64,000 nucleotides of DNA from Fluviicola sp. (GCA_031260455.1 JAIRJW010000048.1:1-64000), one strand, 5' to 3'; positions 7,957 through 17,249 are shown, counted from the stretch's first letter. A program made the numbers and translations. Notes: generated from the letters alone by a model not told the origin.

Positions 7957-10764
7957 ATGAAAGCTTCAGTTGGATTCGTTTTTTTGATAATAATATTTTT
8001 CGGGACGAGTGTTTTCGGACAAAAGAAGATACTCGGCCCTGAGGTATATAATTCCTGGAACCGAATAGGAGATGTTCAGCTTTCCCAGGACGGGAAGTTT
8101 GCTGTTTATTCTGTAAAACCTTATCGCGGGGATGGATTTTTGTTTGTGGTGAATCTGGAAACCGGAAAAAAAGATTCCATTGCAAGAGGATACGAACCTA
8201 AATTCGAAGAATCCGGAAATGTGATTTCGTTTAAGATTCATCCGGGATTCGATACTCTGCGGAAGGTGGAATTGGCAAAAGTAAGTAAAGATAAATGGCC
8301 CAAAGATTCGCTGGGAATCTGGTTTTTGAACCCGGATTCTATAGTGAAATTTGAGCAGCTGAAAGAATTTAAAGTATCCGAAAACGGAAGTACGCTGGCT
8401 TTTACCTCGACTAAAAATGAGTGGCCGAAAGGATATCTGACGAAGAAAGAAAGTAAAAATGAGCAAAAAACCGAAAAGAAAAAAGGGAAGATCAAAACTG
8501 ACGGAAAGCTACTGACAATTATCGATATCGGGTCGAAAGAAAAGAAGTGCTTCAAACATGTTTCGCAGTTTGAAGTATGCAAAGACGGGCATTACGTGCT
8601 TTTTGTCCAACAGGAAAAATTTAAGAAAGATTCCCTGCGATTAAACATTTATGATCTTTCCAAAAAAGAACTTTGGAGTAGTAAAAAGCGTGTTACGGAA
8701 TATGCCGGATTGAACTTTTCCGGAAATAATAACGTGCTTCTGGGAATGGCAACGGTCGATACGAGTTCCAACAAACGCTGGTCCCTGTTTATGATTCAAC
8801 CAGATTCGAAAGAGTTTAAAGAATTGATTGATACAGCAACGGTTTTTGATCGCAATGAAGTGCTTTCATCCAATTTCAGACCATATCTCAATAACAACAA
8901 TACCGACTTGTTTTTCGGGATCGCGGATAAACCTGAAAAACCACTTAAAGATACTTTGCTGGAAAGCGAAAAGGCGAAAGTGGATTTGTGGCACTGGAAA
9001 GATGATCGCCTGCAACCACAACAATTGGTGGAACTGAAACGCGATCAAAACAGAACTAACCTGGCAGTGTATCATCTCGATTCCGGAACGAAGCATGTTC
9101 TCGGGTCTGATTCCCTGAATCTGTTCCAGTCCGAAAGATATCCGCAACAGGTTATTCTGGCAAGCAGTGATGCAGTGTATCGCTTTGAAACCTGGACTTT
9201 TCCGAATCCCCATAATTACTACCTGGTACAGGTTTCCGACGGAAAAATAACATCTTTGAAAGATAAATTGAATTCGAGACCTTCGTTGTCTCAAAACGGG
9301 AAATACCTGGTTTTCTGGAACGATATCACTAAAAATTATTACTTGATGGATGTATATTCACAGGTAGAAGAATGTGTGACGTGCGATTGGAAAGGAATGC
9401 TGCTTGAAGACAAGAACGGAATGATTTACGAAGATCTTCCACAGGGAATTATTGGCTGGGGTTCGGATGATCAGCAGGTGTTTATTCAATCAGACAAAGA
9501 TATTTTATCATACGATCTGAAGAAAAAATCCTGTATGCCGATTACACGTGTACTTCAGGTTTCCGAAACGGATACTAATTATAATTACACGTTGTATAAT
9601 CTGAATCCGGATTCGCTCCGCTACTATCCGGAAAATACGCTTCTTACGCGTTTTAGTAAAACGACCAAGATGATGGATGTATATCGAATCAACGGATCTT
9701 TTGCCAGCCCGACTTTTGAATTGATCTCGGGTTCGGCACATAGTTATTACAATTTCAATAAGGCGAAAAAAAGTGACCGGATTTTGTTTAACCGTTCGTC
9801 CAACAGCGATTTTCCGGATTTGTTTTCGACCACGAAGCCGGGTGCAGATATTGCAAAAATTTCCCTGGCAAACCCGCAACAAAGTCAGTATAACTGGTCG
9901 ACTGTGGAGCTGATTAAATGGAACAGTTATTCCGGGATTCCACTGGAAGGGTTAGTTTACAAACCGGAAAATTTTGACCCGAACCAGGAATATCCGTTGC
10001 TGGTTTACTATTACGAACTGTATTCCGATCAGATTCACAATCATTATGCACCAAAACCGACAGCGTCGATTATTTTCCCTACGGAATATGCTTCAGCCGG
10101 ATACGTAGTGTTTATTCCGGATATCCGCTATACTCCCGGACATCCTGCGAATAGCGCTTACGATTGTATTCTGAGCGGAACGGATGCTGTATTGAGAAAA
10201 TATCCGAATATTGATCCGAAACGCATGGGGCTTCAGGGGCAAAGCTGGGGAGGTTACCAAACGGCACAGTTGATTACGATGACGGATCGTTTTGCTGCTG
10301 CTATGGCGGGAGCTCCTGTAAGTAATATGTTCTCAGCTTATGGTGGAATTCGCTGGGGATCAGGCTACAGCCGTCAATTCCAGTACGAACATACACAAAG
10401 CCGGATTGGGAAAACCATTTGGGAAGCTCCTGAATTGTATGTAGAGAACAGTCCGCTGTTTGGTTTGCCGAAAGTGAAAACTCCGTTGCTAATCATGCAT
10501 AATGACGAAGACGGATCTGTTCCATGGTACCAGGGAATTGAGTTGTATACCGGCTTGCGCAGACTTCAGAAACCAGTTTGGCTGCTGAATTATAACGGTG
10601 ACGATCACAACCTGATGAAACCGGCCAACAGAATGGATTTAAGTATCCGGATGCGTCAGTTCTTCGATTACTACTTGCTGGACAAACCGGAACCGCTATG
10701 GTTGAAAGAAGGAATACCAGCACTTATGAAAGGAAAGAAAATGAATTACGAATTGGTAGAATAA
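7957..10764 (+). CDS. S9 family serine peptidase (prolyl oligopeptidase type), exported
   Basis: The 935-residue enzyme is taken from ATG 7957, which directly follows an in-frame TTG. Residues 1-22 are a signal peptide (ending SVFGQ). A long beta-propeller-like region is followed by the alpha/beta-hydrolase domain (about 640-910). The triad is S763 in GQSWGGY, D852 in HNDEDGSVPW and H884 in GDDHNL. Lysine/glutamate-rich residues at about 165-185 look like a surface loop in the propeller. Family members release dipeptides or cleave oligopeptides; here the site would be the periplasm or outer surface. It stands alone, divergent from the hexosaminidase, and ends in a nested hairpin terminator. 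Bacteroidota homologues are often longer than classical POPs, so the length is normal. Confidence 0.9.
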   Translation: MKASVGFVFLIIIFFGTSVFGQKKILGPEVYNSWNRIGDVQLSQDGKFAVYSVKPYRGDGFLFVVNLETGKKDSIARGYEPKFEESGNVISFKIHPGFDTLRKVELAKVSKDKWPKDSLGIWFLNPDSIVKFEQLKEFKVSENGSTLAFTSTKNEWPKGYLTKKESKNEQKTEKKKGKIKTDGKLLTIIDIGSKEKKCFKHVSQFEVCKDGHYVLFVQQEKFKKDSLRLNIYDLSKKELWSSKKRVTEYAGLNFSGNNNVLLGMATVDTSSNKRWSLFMIQPDSKEFKELIDTATVFDRNEVLSSNFRPYLNNNNTDLFFGIADKPEKPLKDTLLESEKAKVDLWHWKDDRLQPQQLVELKRDQNRTNLAVYHLDSGTKHVLGSDSLNLFQSERYPQQVILASSDAVYRFETWTFPNPHNYYLVQVSDGKITSLKDKLNSRPSLSQNGKYLVFWNDITKNYYLMDVYSQVEECVTCDWKGMLLEDKNGMIYEDLPQGIIGWGSDDQQVFIQSDKDILSYDLKKKSCMPITRVLQVSETDTNYNYTLYNLNPDSLRYYPENTLLTRFSKTTKMMDVYRINGSFASPTFELISGSAHSYYNFNKAKKSDRILFNRSSNSDFPDLFSTTKPGADIAKISLANPQQSQYNWSTVELIKWNSYSGIPLEGLVYKPENFDPNQEYPLLVYYYELYSDQIHNHYAPKPTASIIFPTEYASAGYVVFIPDIRYTPGHPANSAYDCILSGTDAVLRKYPNIDPKRMGLQGQSWGGYQTAQLITMTDRFAAAMAGAPVSNMFSAYGGIRWGSGYSRQFQYEHTQSRIGKTIWEAPELYVENSPLFGLPKVKTPLLIMHNDEDGSVPWYQGIELYTGLRRLQKPVWLLNYNGDDHNLMKPANRMDLSIRMRQFFDYYLLDKPEPLWLKEGIPALMKGKKMNYELVE

Positions 10765-10766
10765 AG

Positions 10767-10864
10767 AAATCCTTCTGTCTGACTCGGAATATGTGTCAAA
10801 GTTGTTACTTATTTGTCAACTTTGACACAGTTTAGTTTATGACCTCACTGAATCGGAAGGATTT
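10767..10864. terminator. Nested double hairpin between convergent genes
   Basis: The outer arms AAATCCTTC (10767-10775) and GAAGGATTT (10856-10864) are exact complements. Inside them sits a second, perfect 13-bp inverted repeat (10792-10804 with 10817-10829, core TGTCAAAGTTG) with a 12-base loop. The outer stem followed by TTTT would stop transcription from the S9 peptidase; in reverse it would serve the minus-strand lipoprotein. The inner repeat resembles an operator or a REP element more than a terminator. Confidence 0.7.
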
Positions 10865-10878
10865 TTAGTTTCATACTA

Positions 10879-11247
10879 CTAGATAAAAACTGTTTTTTGT
10901 GTTGTTTTTTCCTGCTCAACTTTGATGATGCCGTCACCAACGGCACTACCCAAGTTCGCTTTTATTTTAAAAACGGCGACACCACATTGCCCCAACTGAT
11001 AGATATCGTTGTAATTGAATATGGCTTCACCCTGCTCATTGGTCGTTGCTACTTTCGGTTCTCTGATTGTACCATGTTGAATACTGTCTGTTGATTCACC
11101 AATCAGTTTAACTGTTGCACCTGCAACACGACTGTTATTGTGATCCAGAATATAGATCTTTGCAATGGTATCTGCTTTCTTCCTGCAGGAACCAATACCT
11201 GCTGAAATAACACCGATTGACAAGACTAAAATGGAACGTGCTATCAT
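10879..11247 (-). CDS. Small lipoprotein, paralogue of the neighbouring gene
   Basis: The 122-residue product has a lipoprotein signal with Cys at residue 21 (GIGSCRKK). The rest looks like one beta-sandwich domain of the carboxypeptidase-regulatory or Ig-like kind (IYILDHNNSRVAGATVKLIG, then GEAIFNYNDIYQLGQ). It shares long similarity with the protein at 11416-11799, including xYQLGQxGVAV and a C-terminal IIKxEQEK...TVFI. I cannot assign a function; an outer-membrane or periplasmic anchored protein is inferred. There are 168 bases and a terminator between it and that paralogue, so it is probably a separate unit. Confidence 0.75.
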   Translation of the reverse strand: MIARSILVLSIGVISAGIGSCRKKADTIAKIYILDHNNSRVAGATVKLIGESTDSIQHGTIREPKVATTNEQGEAIFNYNDIYQLGQCGVAVFKIKANLGSAVGDGIIKVEQEKTTQKTVFI

Positions 11248-11356
11248 TTATAGAATTTTTGTATCTATAAATCTCAGATATTTGATCTTAAGATCAGCCT
11301 GTAAATGAATGAAATGGCTCTCCGGATGTTTTTTTTAAAATTCTCAGCGAATAAAA

Positions 11357-11394
11357 AACCCCGACATTCCGATTCATCATCGGGAGCCAGGGTT
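11357..11394 (-). terminator. Terminator of the two-gene lipoprotein operon
   Basis: Minus-strand hairpin with basal AACCC/GGGTT (11357-11361 and 11390-11394) and apical ATCGG/CCGAT (11369-11373 and 11379-11383). It is imperfect in the middle and is followed by a six-T run on the minus strand. Confidence 0.65.
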
Positions 11395-11415
11395 GAATGC
11401 GTATTTTAAGACGAA

Positions 11416-11799
11416 TTACTGGATAAATACCGTTTCTTCGTTGTTTTTCTCTTGTTCGATTTTAATAATTGCTTGTCCGCTTAATGCATTTTTACGTGCT
11501 TCAATGTTTAATACCGCTACTCCAGCCTGACCAAGCTGGTACACATCGTTAAAATTGAAGTATGCTACTCCGGAACCGTCTGACAAAGTGGTGTCGAACA
11601 GGACAACAGGTGGAGAAGGTGTAACAGTTGATACACCTTTTAATACCACCTGAGCTCCGGCCACCCGTTGATTTTGAGCATCCAGAACGTAAATGGTAGC
11701 CGTGGTATCCTTCTTTTTCCGGCACCCAGAAGAAGAGAAAACAACACTCATTCCCACAATCAGGGCTCCATAAAATGCTGATTTAATAAGTATATTCAT
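11416..11799 (-). CDS. Small lipoprotein with Ig/CarboxypepD-like domain
   Basis: The 127-residue product has a lipobox ending in Cys26 (SSSGCRKKK). The single domain reads TATIYVLDAQNQRVAGAQVVL, then GVAYFNFNDVYQLGQAGVAVL, then IIKIEQEKNNEETVFIQ. It is a clear duplicate of 10879-11247, with a short proline/serine insertion (about 70-76). It lies 10 bases downstream of the third family member at 11810, so those two form an operon. Function unknown; it is likely surface- or periplasm-anchored. Confidence 0.75.
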   Translation of the reverse strand: MNILIKSAFYGALIVGMSVVFSSSGCRKKKDTTATIYVLDAQNQRVAGAQVVLKGVSTVTPSPPVVLFDTTLSDGSGVAYFNFNDVYQLGQAGVAVLNIEARKNALSGQAIIKIEQEKNNEETVFIQ

Positions 11800-11809
11800 G
11801 TTTTCAATA

Positions 11810-12187
11810 TTATGGATTCAAATAAACCGTTAAGACATTGGTGATGTGCGCTCTGCAGCGAATGTACCCAGTTCCCTGGCTGGGATCCCTTTTCACTAAA
11901 ATATCGAAATAGCCGATTGTTTCCTTTTTTCCAAGCTTACTAAAAAATTCATTCATGTCAAAGTAGGCAAAGCCTGATGAGTTTGTTTGGACGGTGTCCA
12001 CATAGGCAGGAGTAGCAGGTTCGGAATTAACATCAGCAATGATAATAACTTTTGCATTGTTAACTAATTCATTGTTTGATGAACGCACGAAAACCTTTAG
12101 GATAGACGGATCTTTTTTGCAGGAACTCAATACCAGAAGTACTGAAACCAGCAAAAAATATCCATTTTTACGTACCATTTTGTTCAT
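11810..12187 (-). CDS. Small lipoprotein, distant third member of the cluster
   Basis: The 125-residue product has a lipoprotein signal with Cys23 (VLSSCKKD). Its layout is the same as its two neighbours: LKVFVRSSNNELVNNAKVII, then SGFAYFDMNEFFSKLGKKETIGYFDILV. Sequence identity to them is low, so this is homology by pattern rather than by clear alignment. ATG 12187 is used; a second ATG three codons in is possible. A TATATTTA box at 12207-12214 is a near match to the -7 element and would give a short leader. Function unknown. Confidence 0.7.
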   Translation of the reverse strand: MNKMVRKNGYFLLVSVLLVLSSCKKDPSILKVFVRSSNNELVNNAKVIIIADVNSEPATPAYVDTVQTNSSGFAYFDMNEFFSKLGKKETIGYFDILVKRDPSQGTGYIRCRAHITNVLTVYLNP

Positions 12188-12372
12188 AGTGTTGTTTTTT
12201 GCGATGTAAATATAATCTTTTTGCGATTATAATCTGATTCTCTACAATTTCGTAACTTCGTTGCTCAAAAAAGTATTTTTTTAAACGTCAAATTAACAGA
12301 AAAAATTACATTATTAGCATTATTTTTTCAGATAATAGATGTTTAGAAACGAAAAAGGTTGTACAAATACAG

Positions 12373-13398
12373 ATGAAAGAACAAATTGCTGCAGCTAAGG
12401 AAGCTATTGAAAATTATGCATTGACGGATCTGAATACTGTTGAAGCGTTCCGGATTCACTTTTTGGGATCGAAAGGAGAGTTGAAGAATCTCTTTGGAAA
12501 ATTGAAAAACGTTCCGAATGAAGAGAAGAAAGAAGTGGGACAGTTACTGAATGGCCTGCGTTTACTTGCAGAAGAAAAATGGCAGTCATCCAAAGAACAT
12601 TTTGAAAATGCTCAGAGCTCTGATTCGGATGTAGATGTGACTCGTCCTGCAGAACCGGTTCCGCTTGGGGCAAGACATCCGCTTTCAATCGTTCGAAGTG
12701 AGATCATTGCTATTTTTGAGCGCATTGGTTATACTGTTTCGGAAGGGCCTGAAATCGAGGACGATTGGCATAATTTCTCTGCCCTGAATTTCCCGCCGGA
12801 GCACCCGGCAAGAGACATGCAGGATACGTTTTTCATTGAAAAAGGAGCACGCGAAATGGCCTTGAGAACACATACTTCATCTGTACAAGTGCGCGTGATG
12901 GAATCCTATGCTCCGCCAATCCGCACGATTTCTCCGGGACGAGTGTACCGTAACGAAGCAATTTCAGCAAGAGCTCATTGCTTCTTTCACCAGGTGGAAG
13001 GATTGTATATCGATAAAAACGTGTCTTTTGCAGATTTAAAACAGACGCTGGATTATTTCGCAAAATCACTTTTCGGAGACAAAGCGAAGATTCGTCTGAG
13101 GCCATCCTATTTCCCGTTCACCGAGCCAAGTGCGGAAGTGGATGTTTCCTGTACGATCTGTAATTCGAAAGGATGTAATGTTTGCAAATATACCGGTTGG
13201 CTGGAAATCCTGGGTTGCGGAATGGTCGATCCGAACGTTTTGGAAGCTTCCGGAATTGATTCGGAAATATATACTGGTTTTGCATTCGGAATGGGAATTG
13301 AGCGCATCGCACAGTTGAAATTCAGAGTAAACGATCTGCGTCTGTATTCAGAAAACGACGTGCGTTTCCTGAAACAATTTAAAGGAGTGAATTTCTAA
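12373..13398 (+). CDS. pheS: Phenylalanine--tRNA ligase alpha subunit
   Basis: The 341-residue protein matches PheS in length and layout. An N-terminal coiled coil (FLGSKGELKNLFGKLKNV) binds tRNA. The class II catalytic domain carries GPEIEDDWHNFSALNFPPEHPARD, then RTHTSSVQVR, RVYRNEAISARAHCFFHQVEGLYID and the C-terminal GFAFGMGIERI motif. With PheT (not in the window) it charges tRNA-Phe. A CxxC-xxC-type cysteine cluster (CTICNSKGCNVCKYTG) sits where many bacterial PheS proteins have one. It is the first gene of a tight operon with ytxJ, a glutaminyl cyclase and tadA. The 185-base gap before it holds a TAACTTCG box at 12253-12260. Confidence 0.97.
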   Translation: MKEQIAAAKEAIENYALTDLNTVEAFRIHFLGSKGELKNLFGKLKNVPNEEKKEVGQLLNGLRLLAEEKWQSSKEHFENAQSSDSDVDVTRPAEPVPLGARHPLSIVRSEIIAIFERIGYTVSEGPEIEDDWHNFSALNFPPEHPARDMQDTFFIEKGAREMALRTHTSSVQVRVMESYAPPIRTISPGRVYRNEAISARAHCFFHQVEGLYIDKNVSFADLKQTLDYFAKSLFGDKAKIRLRPSYFPFTEPSAEVDVSCTICNSKGCNVCKYTGWLEILGCGMVDPNVLEASGIDSEIYTGFAFGMGIERIAQLKFRVNDLRLYSENDVRFLKQFKGVNF

Positions 13399-13400
13399 AG

Positions 13401-13766
13401 ATGGGACTGTTTTCAAGCAAGCAAAAAGTGGCGTTTCCGTGGGTAAACCTGACTAGTTCCGAACAATTACAGGAATTGCTCAATTCTTCCGGTGAAAAAC
13501 CGGTTGTATTGTTCAAACACAGTACGCGCTGCAGTATTTCATCCATGGCTTTGAATCGTTTTGAAACGAACATGGATCCGGAAAAAGCTACCTGTGTATA
13601 CCTGGATCTGCTCAGCTACAGGAGTTTGTCCGACGAAATTGCACAAGTGGCACACGTGGAGCACCAGTCTCCTCAAGCTATATTGATTAATCACCGCGAA
13701 GTTATTTATTCCGCAACACACACGGCAATAGATGCTTTTGAAATTATGAAACACATCGAATTATGA
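13401..13766 (+). CDS. ytxJ: YtxJ-like monothiol redox protein
   Basis: The 121-residue thioredoxin-fold protein has the YtxJ hallmark FKHSTRCSIS with a single active-site Cys, then a VYLDLLSYRSLSDEIA segment, and HQSPQAILI where thioredoxins have cis-Pro. YtxJ (DUF2847) proteins are thought to remove bacillithiol from bacillithiolated proteins. That suggests the host makes bacillithiol, as many Bacteroidota do. It begins two bases after pheS and its end overlaps the next start by four bases (ATGA), so it sits inside the operon. No signal peptide, so it is cytoplasmic. Confidence 0.85.
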   Translation: MGLFSSKQKVAFPWVNLTSSEQLQELLNSSGEKPVVLFKHSTRCSISSMALNRFETNMDPEKATCVYLDLLSYRSLSDEIAQVAHVEHQSPQAILINHREVIYSATHTAIDAFEIMKHIEL

Positions 13767-14839
13767 AAAAATACGGAATCATTATTCTCCTCGTTTTGGT
13801 TGTGGCGGCATTCGTCATTGTTCCATTGATCAACAATTCAGGAGGAGAAGCGGAAGAAACGGAAATCGCCAGGTTTGAAACTCCAGGAAATATCCAGGCA
13901 AAGTACGGAGACAATGTTCCGGTGAAATTCTCCATTCCTGAAGGTCTGGTGAAAGTGGAATTGCTTTATCACGATTCCGTTTTTGAAACCTGGAATAATC
14001 CGAAAGCTCAAAAGAGAACCGTTGCTATGCAGACGAATTATTATGGTGTGGGAACACGGCCTTTGGTGTTGCGTTCAACTTTCAAGGATGGAACGGTATT
14101 GGAAAACGCAATCAACGTTCGGGTTGTTTCGGACATTGTGCCGGAGGTACGTTTTGTAAAAATTCTGAAAGAATATCCACATAATAAGGAAAACTATACA
14201 CAGGGATTTGAGTTTGACGGAAACCAGTTGTACGAAGGAACAGGAGACCCGGGGCAGCAGGGGAAAACGTTGGTTGGCCCGATTTCACTGGAGACAGGAC
14301 AGTTTATTGAACCAAAAAACGGGTTGGATGCGACGTATTTCGGTGAAGGAATTACCATTATGGGGGATCTGCTTTACCAGTTGACCTGGCAGAATGGAAA
14401 GTGTTTTATCTACGATAAGAGAACTATGATGCTGAAAGGAGAATACAGCTATGTAGGTCAGGGTTGGGGATTGTGCAATGACGGGAAAGTCATTATGATG
14501 TCAGACGGGACAGAACGCATTACTTTCCGCGATCCGAAATCTTTTCAGGCAATCCGTGTGATTGAGGTGTACGATAATGTTGGTCCGAGAACGAATCTGA
14601 ACGAACTGGAATACATCGACGGGAAGATTTATGCGAATGTATATACAACCGGAACCGTTTTGGTGATTGAACCGACAACCGGGCGTGTATTGCAGGAAAT
14701 CGATGCGAATGAACTAGTTGTGCGTGGTAAAAACGGTGGAGACGTATTGAACGGAATAGCGTACAATAAGGGAACAAAGAAGTTGTATATGACCGGGAAA
14801 TACTGGACGAAAACATTTGAAGTTTCCATTGATAAATAA
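13763..14839 (+). CDS. Glutaminyl-peptide cyclotransferase, membrane-anchored
   Basis: The 358-residue protein begins with one N-terminal membrane helix (about 4-26, IIILLVLVVAAFVIVPLI). An Ig-like domain of roughly 90 residues follows. The rest is the five-bladed glutamine cyclotransferase domain (about 125-358), recognised by HNKENYTQGFEFDGNQLYEGTGDPG, LYQLTWQNGKCFIYD, GWGLCNDGKVIMMSDGT, LNELEYIDGKIYANVY and DVLNGIAYN. It turns N-terminal Gln of exported proteins into pyroglutamate, which in Bacteroidota protects periplasmic and surface proteins that begin with Gln after signal cleavage. Several proteins in this window have AQ or GQ at the cleavage site (S9 peptidase, subtilase, hexosaminidase), so they are plausible substrates. 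It overlaps ytxJ and lies 3 bases before tadA. Confidence 0.9.
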   Translation: MKKYGIIILLVLVVAAFVIVPLINNSGGEAEETEIARFETPGNIQAKYGDNVPVKFSIPEGLVKVELLYHDSVFETWNNPKAQKRTVAMQTNYYGVGTRPLVLRSTFKDGTVLENAINVRVVSDIVPEVRFVKILKEYPHNKENYTQGFEFDGNQLYEGTGDPGQQGKTLVGPISLETGQFIEPKNGLDATYFGEGITIMGDLLYQLTWQNGKCFIYDKRTMMLKGEYSYVGQGWGLCNDGKVIMMSDGTERITFRDPKSFQAIRVIEVYDNVGPRTNLNELEYIDGKIYANVYTTGTVLVIEPTTGRVLQEIDANELVVRGKNGGDVLNGIAYNKGTKKLYMTGKYWTKTFEVSIDK

Positions 14840-14842
14840 AGC

Positions 14843-15286
14843 ATGATTTCTCCCTACAATGACGAATATTTTATGCGCCAGGCATACCTGGAGGCGCAAA
14901 AAGCCTTTGAACTGGGAGAAGTTCCCGTTGGAGCGGTAGTTGTGGTGAATAACCAGGTTATTGCCCGGGCGCATAACTTAACGGAACGTCTTCGTGATGT
15001 AACTGCCCACGCAGAAATGCAGGCCATTACAGCAGCATCGGAATACCTGGGAGCAAAATACCTCAAGGATTGTATTTTATATGTGACGCTTGAACCTTGT
15101 GTGATGTGTGCCGGAGCTTTGTATTGGTCACAACTGGATAAAATTGTGTTTGCAAGCAGGGATGAAAAACGCGGTGCCGGGCGTTTTCAGAATGAATTGT
15201 ACCATCCGAAGACCCTTGTAACGAAGGGCCCAATGGAAAATGAATGCGCACAATTGATGATCGATTTTTTCAAAGAGAAGCGATAG
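14843..15286 (+). CDS. tadA: tRNA adenosine(34) deaminase
   Basis: The 147-residue zinc-dependent deaminase carries the motif H56-A57-E58 and the pair C86/C89 in PCVMC, the complete zinc-binding set. EVPVGAVVV and ARAHNLTE are typical of TadA. It converts A34 to inosine in tRNA-Arg(ACG) and works as a homodimer in the cytoplasm. A start at ATG 14843, three bases after the cyclase stop, gives an N-terminus of normal length (MISPYNDEYFMRQAYLEA); the later Met11 is also possible. It is the last gene of the pheS operon. Confidence 0.95.
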   Translation: MISPYNDEYFMRQAYLEAQKAFELGEVPVGAVVVVNNQVIARAHNLTERLRDVTAHAEMQAITAASEYLGAKYLKDCILYVTLEPCVMCAGALYWSQLDKIVFASRDEKRGAGRFQNELYHPKTLVTKGPMENECAQLMIDFFKEKR

Positions 15287-15561
15287 TAATGTAATCAGAT
15301 GTCCGCTTTCGATTCGTCTGTGTATAAAACTACCAACCGGATGAACCTTTGCGGATCATTCTTTATTCATGAATTCGAATGCTTCTTTTACCCAGATTAT
15401 ATGTTTTGAATAATTGCAAATTGAAAATAATCGGGAATTCGGCATCATATAAAATGTTTTTATAATCAATTTGTGTCTTTAACAACAACTATTTGACCTC
15501 CCGTACCAAATTGAATTTTGCGGATAAATCTTTTCGTGTAGTTTTACAAAAAACAGCGTTT

Positions 15562-16461
15562 ATGTCTGACATAATTCTTGAAATTAACAACTTATCGAAA
15601 TCATATAAACGGGTGGATGCGGTAAAAAATCTGTCTTTTGACATCAGAAAAGGCAATGTTTACGGATTGTTGGGGCCAAACGGAAGCGGGAAAACAACCA
15701 CGCTGGCTATGCTCATGGGCATTCTTCATCCGACACACGGATCTTTTTCCTGGTTCGGGAATGGTCGGAAGGACAGTAACCGCCTGCGGATCGGATGTTT
15801 GCTTGAAACACCCAATTTTTATCCTTATTTGAATGCATACGACAACCTAAGGGTTACGGCAACAATTAAGAACATGCCGCATCCCAAAAATCGGATCAGT
15901 GAAGTCCTGGAGTATGTGGATCTGGCAGATCGTGGAAAACGCCCGTTCCGTACCTATTCCCTGGGAATGAAACAACGTCTGGCAGTAGCTTCAGCTATTC
16001 TCTCCGATCCGGAAGTACTGGTACTGGATGAGCCGACTAATGGTCTTGATCCGGAAGGGATTGCCGAAATACGCGAACTGATCCTGAATATTGCAGCCCA
16101 GGGAAAAACAATCATCCTGGCATCACATATCCTGGACGAAGTCCAAAAAATCTGCTCGCATGTTGTCATGCTGAAACAGGGAGAGATGGCTTATAACGGA
16201 ACTTTGAAAGAGCTGCTGACTCAGCACAAATCCTATAACCTGATGGCTGAAAACCGGAGTGAGCTACTTCGCGTGTTGAAAAATATACCTGGAGTGGTTA
16301 TACAAAATGAAACAGAAGATTCGATTTTGATCGAGCTGAGAGGAGAAATTTCTGCCGCAAGACTGAATCAATTGGTTGTTGAACAAGGAATCTATCTTTC
16401 CGAATTACATGCTTATCAGAAAAGCCTGGAAACGATTTTCCTGGAAAGAATGAAATTATGA
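15562..16461 (+). CDS. ABC transporter ATP-binding protein (ABC-2 type)
   Basis: The 299-residue protein is taken from ATG 15562. The frame extends to a TTG at 15493, but that extension holds a TAGTTTTA -7-like box (15539-15546) and is not protein-like. Walker A is GPNGSGKTT (38-46), the signature is YSLGMKQRL, Walker B is VLVLDEP, and the H-loop is ILASHILDE. The C-terminal 80 residues are the usual extension of bacitracin/natA-type exporters. It powers the permease encoded by the next gene, whose ATG overlaps its stop by four bases. The substrate is unknown; drug, peptide or lipid export are all possible. Confidence 0.92.
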   Translation: MSDIILEINNLSKSYKRVDAVKNLSFDIRKGNVYGLLGPNGSGKTTTLAMLMGILHPTHGSFSWFGNGRKDSNRLRIGCLLETPNFYPYLNAYDNLRVTATIKNMPHPKNRISEVLEYVDLADRGKRPFRTYSLGMKQRLAVASAILSDPEVLVLDEPTNGLDPEGIAEIRELILNIAAQGKTIILASHILDEVQKICSHVVMLKQGEMAYNGTLKELLTQHKSYNLMAENRSELLRVLKNIPGVVIQNETEDSILIELRGEISAARLNQLVVEQGIYLSELHAYQKSLETIFLERMKL

Positions 16462-17249
16462 AACAGATTATAGCACTTGAATATGCGAAACTGAAAAAGT
16501 TTCAAACTCTGAAAATTTTGTTTGCAGTCTATATGGTGGTAGTACCTGCCTGGATGTATTTTATGAATTTCTTTTTTCAGATGAACCCGGATCTGAAAAA
16601 TATTTTTACAAAGGAAAATCCTTTTGATTTTCCGCATATCTGGAATTTCATTACTTATAGTGCAAGCTTTTTTAATATCCTGCTGGCTGTTTCGGTGGTG
16701 ATTATCACTACGAATGACATCCAGTATAAAACCATGAGGCAAAATATTATTGAAGGATTGACAAAGCACCAGGTCATTCTGGGAAAATTTGTATTTGTTA
16801 TTTTTCTTGGTACAGTGGCTACTTTGTACACTTTTCTGTGCGGTTTGGTGATAGGGCTGATAGAATCAAGTAATACAGATGTGTATCAGCACATTCATCT
16901 TAATATTTTGTATTTTATCCAGACAATCGGGTATTTTAGTTTTGCGTTTCTTTTTGCAATCGTGGTGAAACGGCCAGCCATTGCTATAGTGACTTTTATT
17001 CTGTATTTTCCGGTTGAAACCATTATAGGAAATATCATCTCGCCAAAGATGTATCGCTTTTTCCCACTGAAAGTTTACGCTGATCTTACTCCGATACCAT
17101 TTTTCAAGGCAGTTTTAAATTCCGGCAGCAGGGTCGAAAAAACAAACATCCTGATTTTGAGTCTTAGTGAACAGCTGATGCTGGCAAGCGGGTACATTAT
17201 CCTTTGTTTTGCATTCACTTATGTATTGTTACGCAGGCGGGATTTGTAA
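16458..17249 (+). CDS. ABC-2 type permease
   Basis: The 263-residue membrane protein has about six hydrophobic segments (near 20-40, 65-87, 108-135, 150-175, 178-198 and 235-255). A long first loop holds the motif NDIQYKTMRQNIIEGLTKHQ, typical of ABC-2 permeases of the bacitracin or lantibiotic immunity type. It pairs with the ATPase just upstream through an ATGA overlap. The operon ends at a strong terminator (17332-17365). Substrate unknown. Confidence 0.85.
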   Translation: MKQIIALEYAKLKKFQTLKILFAVYMVVVPAWMYFMNFFFQMNPDLKNIFTKENPFDFPHIWNFITYSASFFNILLAVSVVIITTNDIQYKTMRQNIIEGLTKHQVILGKFVFVIFLGTVATLYTFLCGLVIGLIESSNTDVYQHIHLNILYFIQTIGYFSFAFLFAIVVKRPAIAIVTFILYFPVETIIGNIISPKMYRFFPLKVYADLTPIPFFKAVLNSGSRVEKTNILILSLSEQLMLASGYIILCFAFTYVLLRRRDL

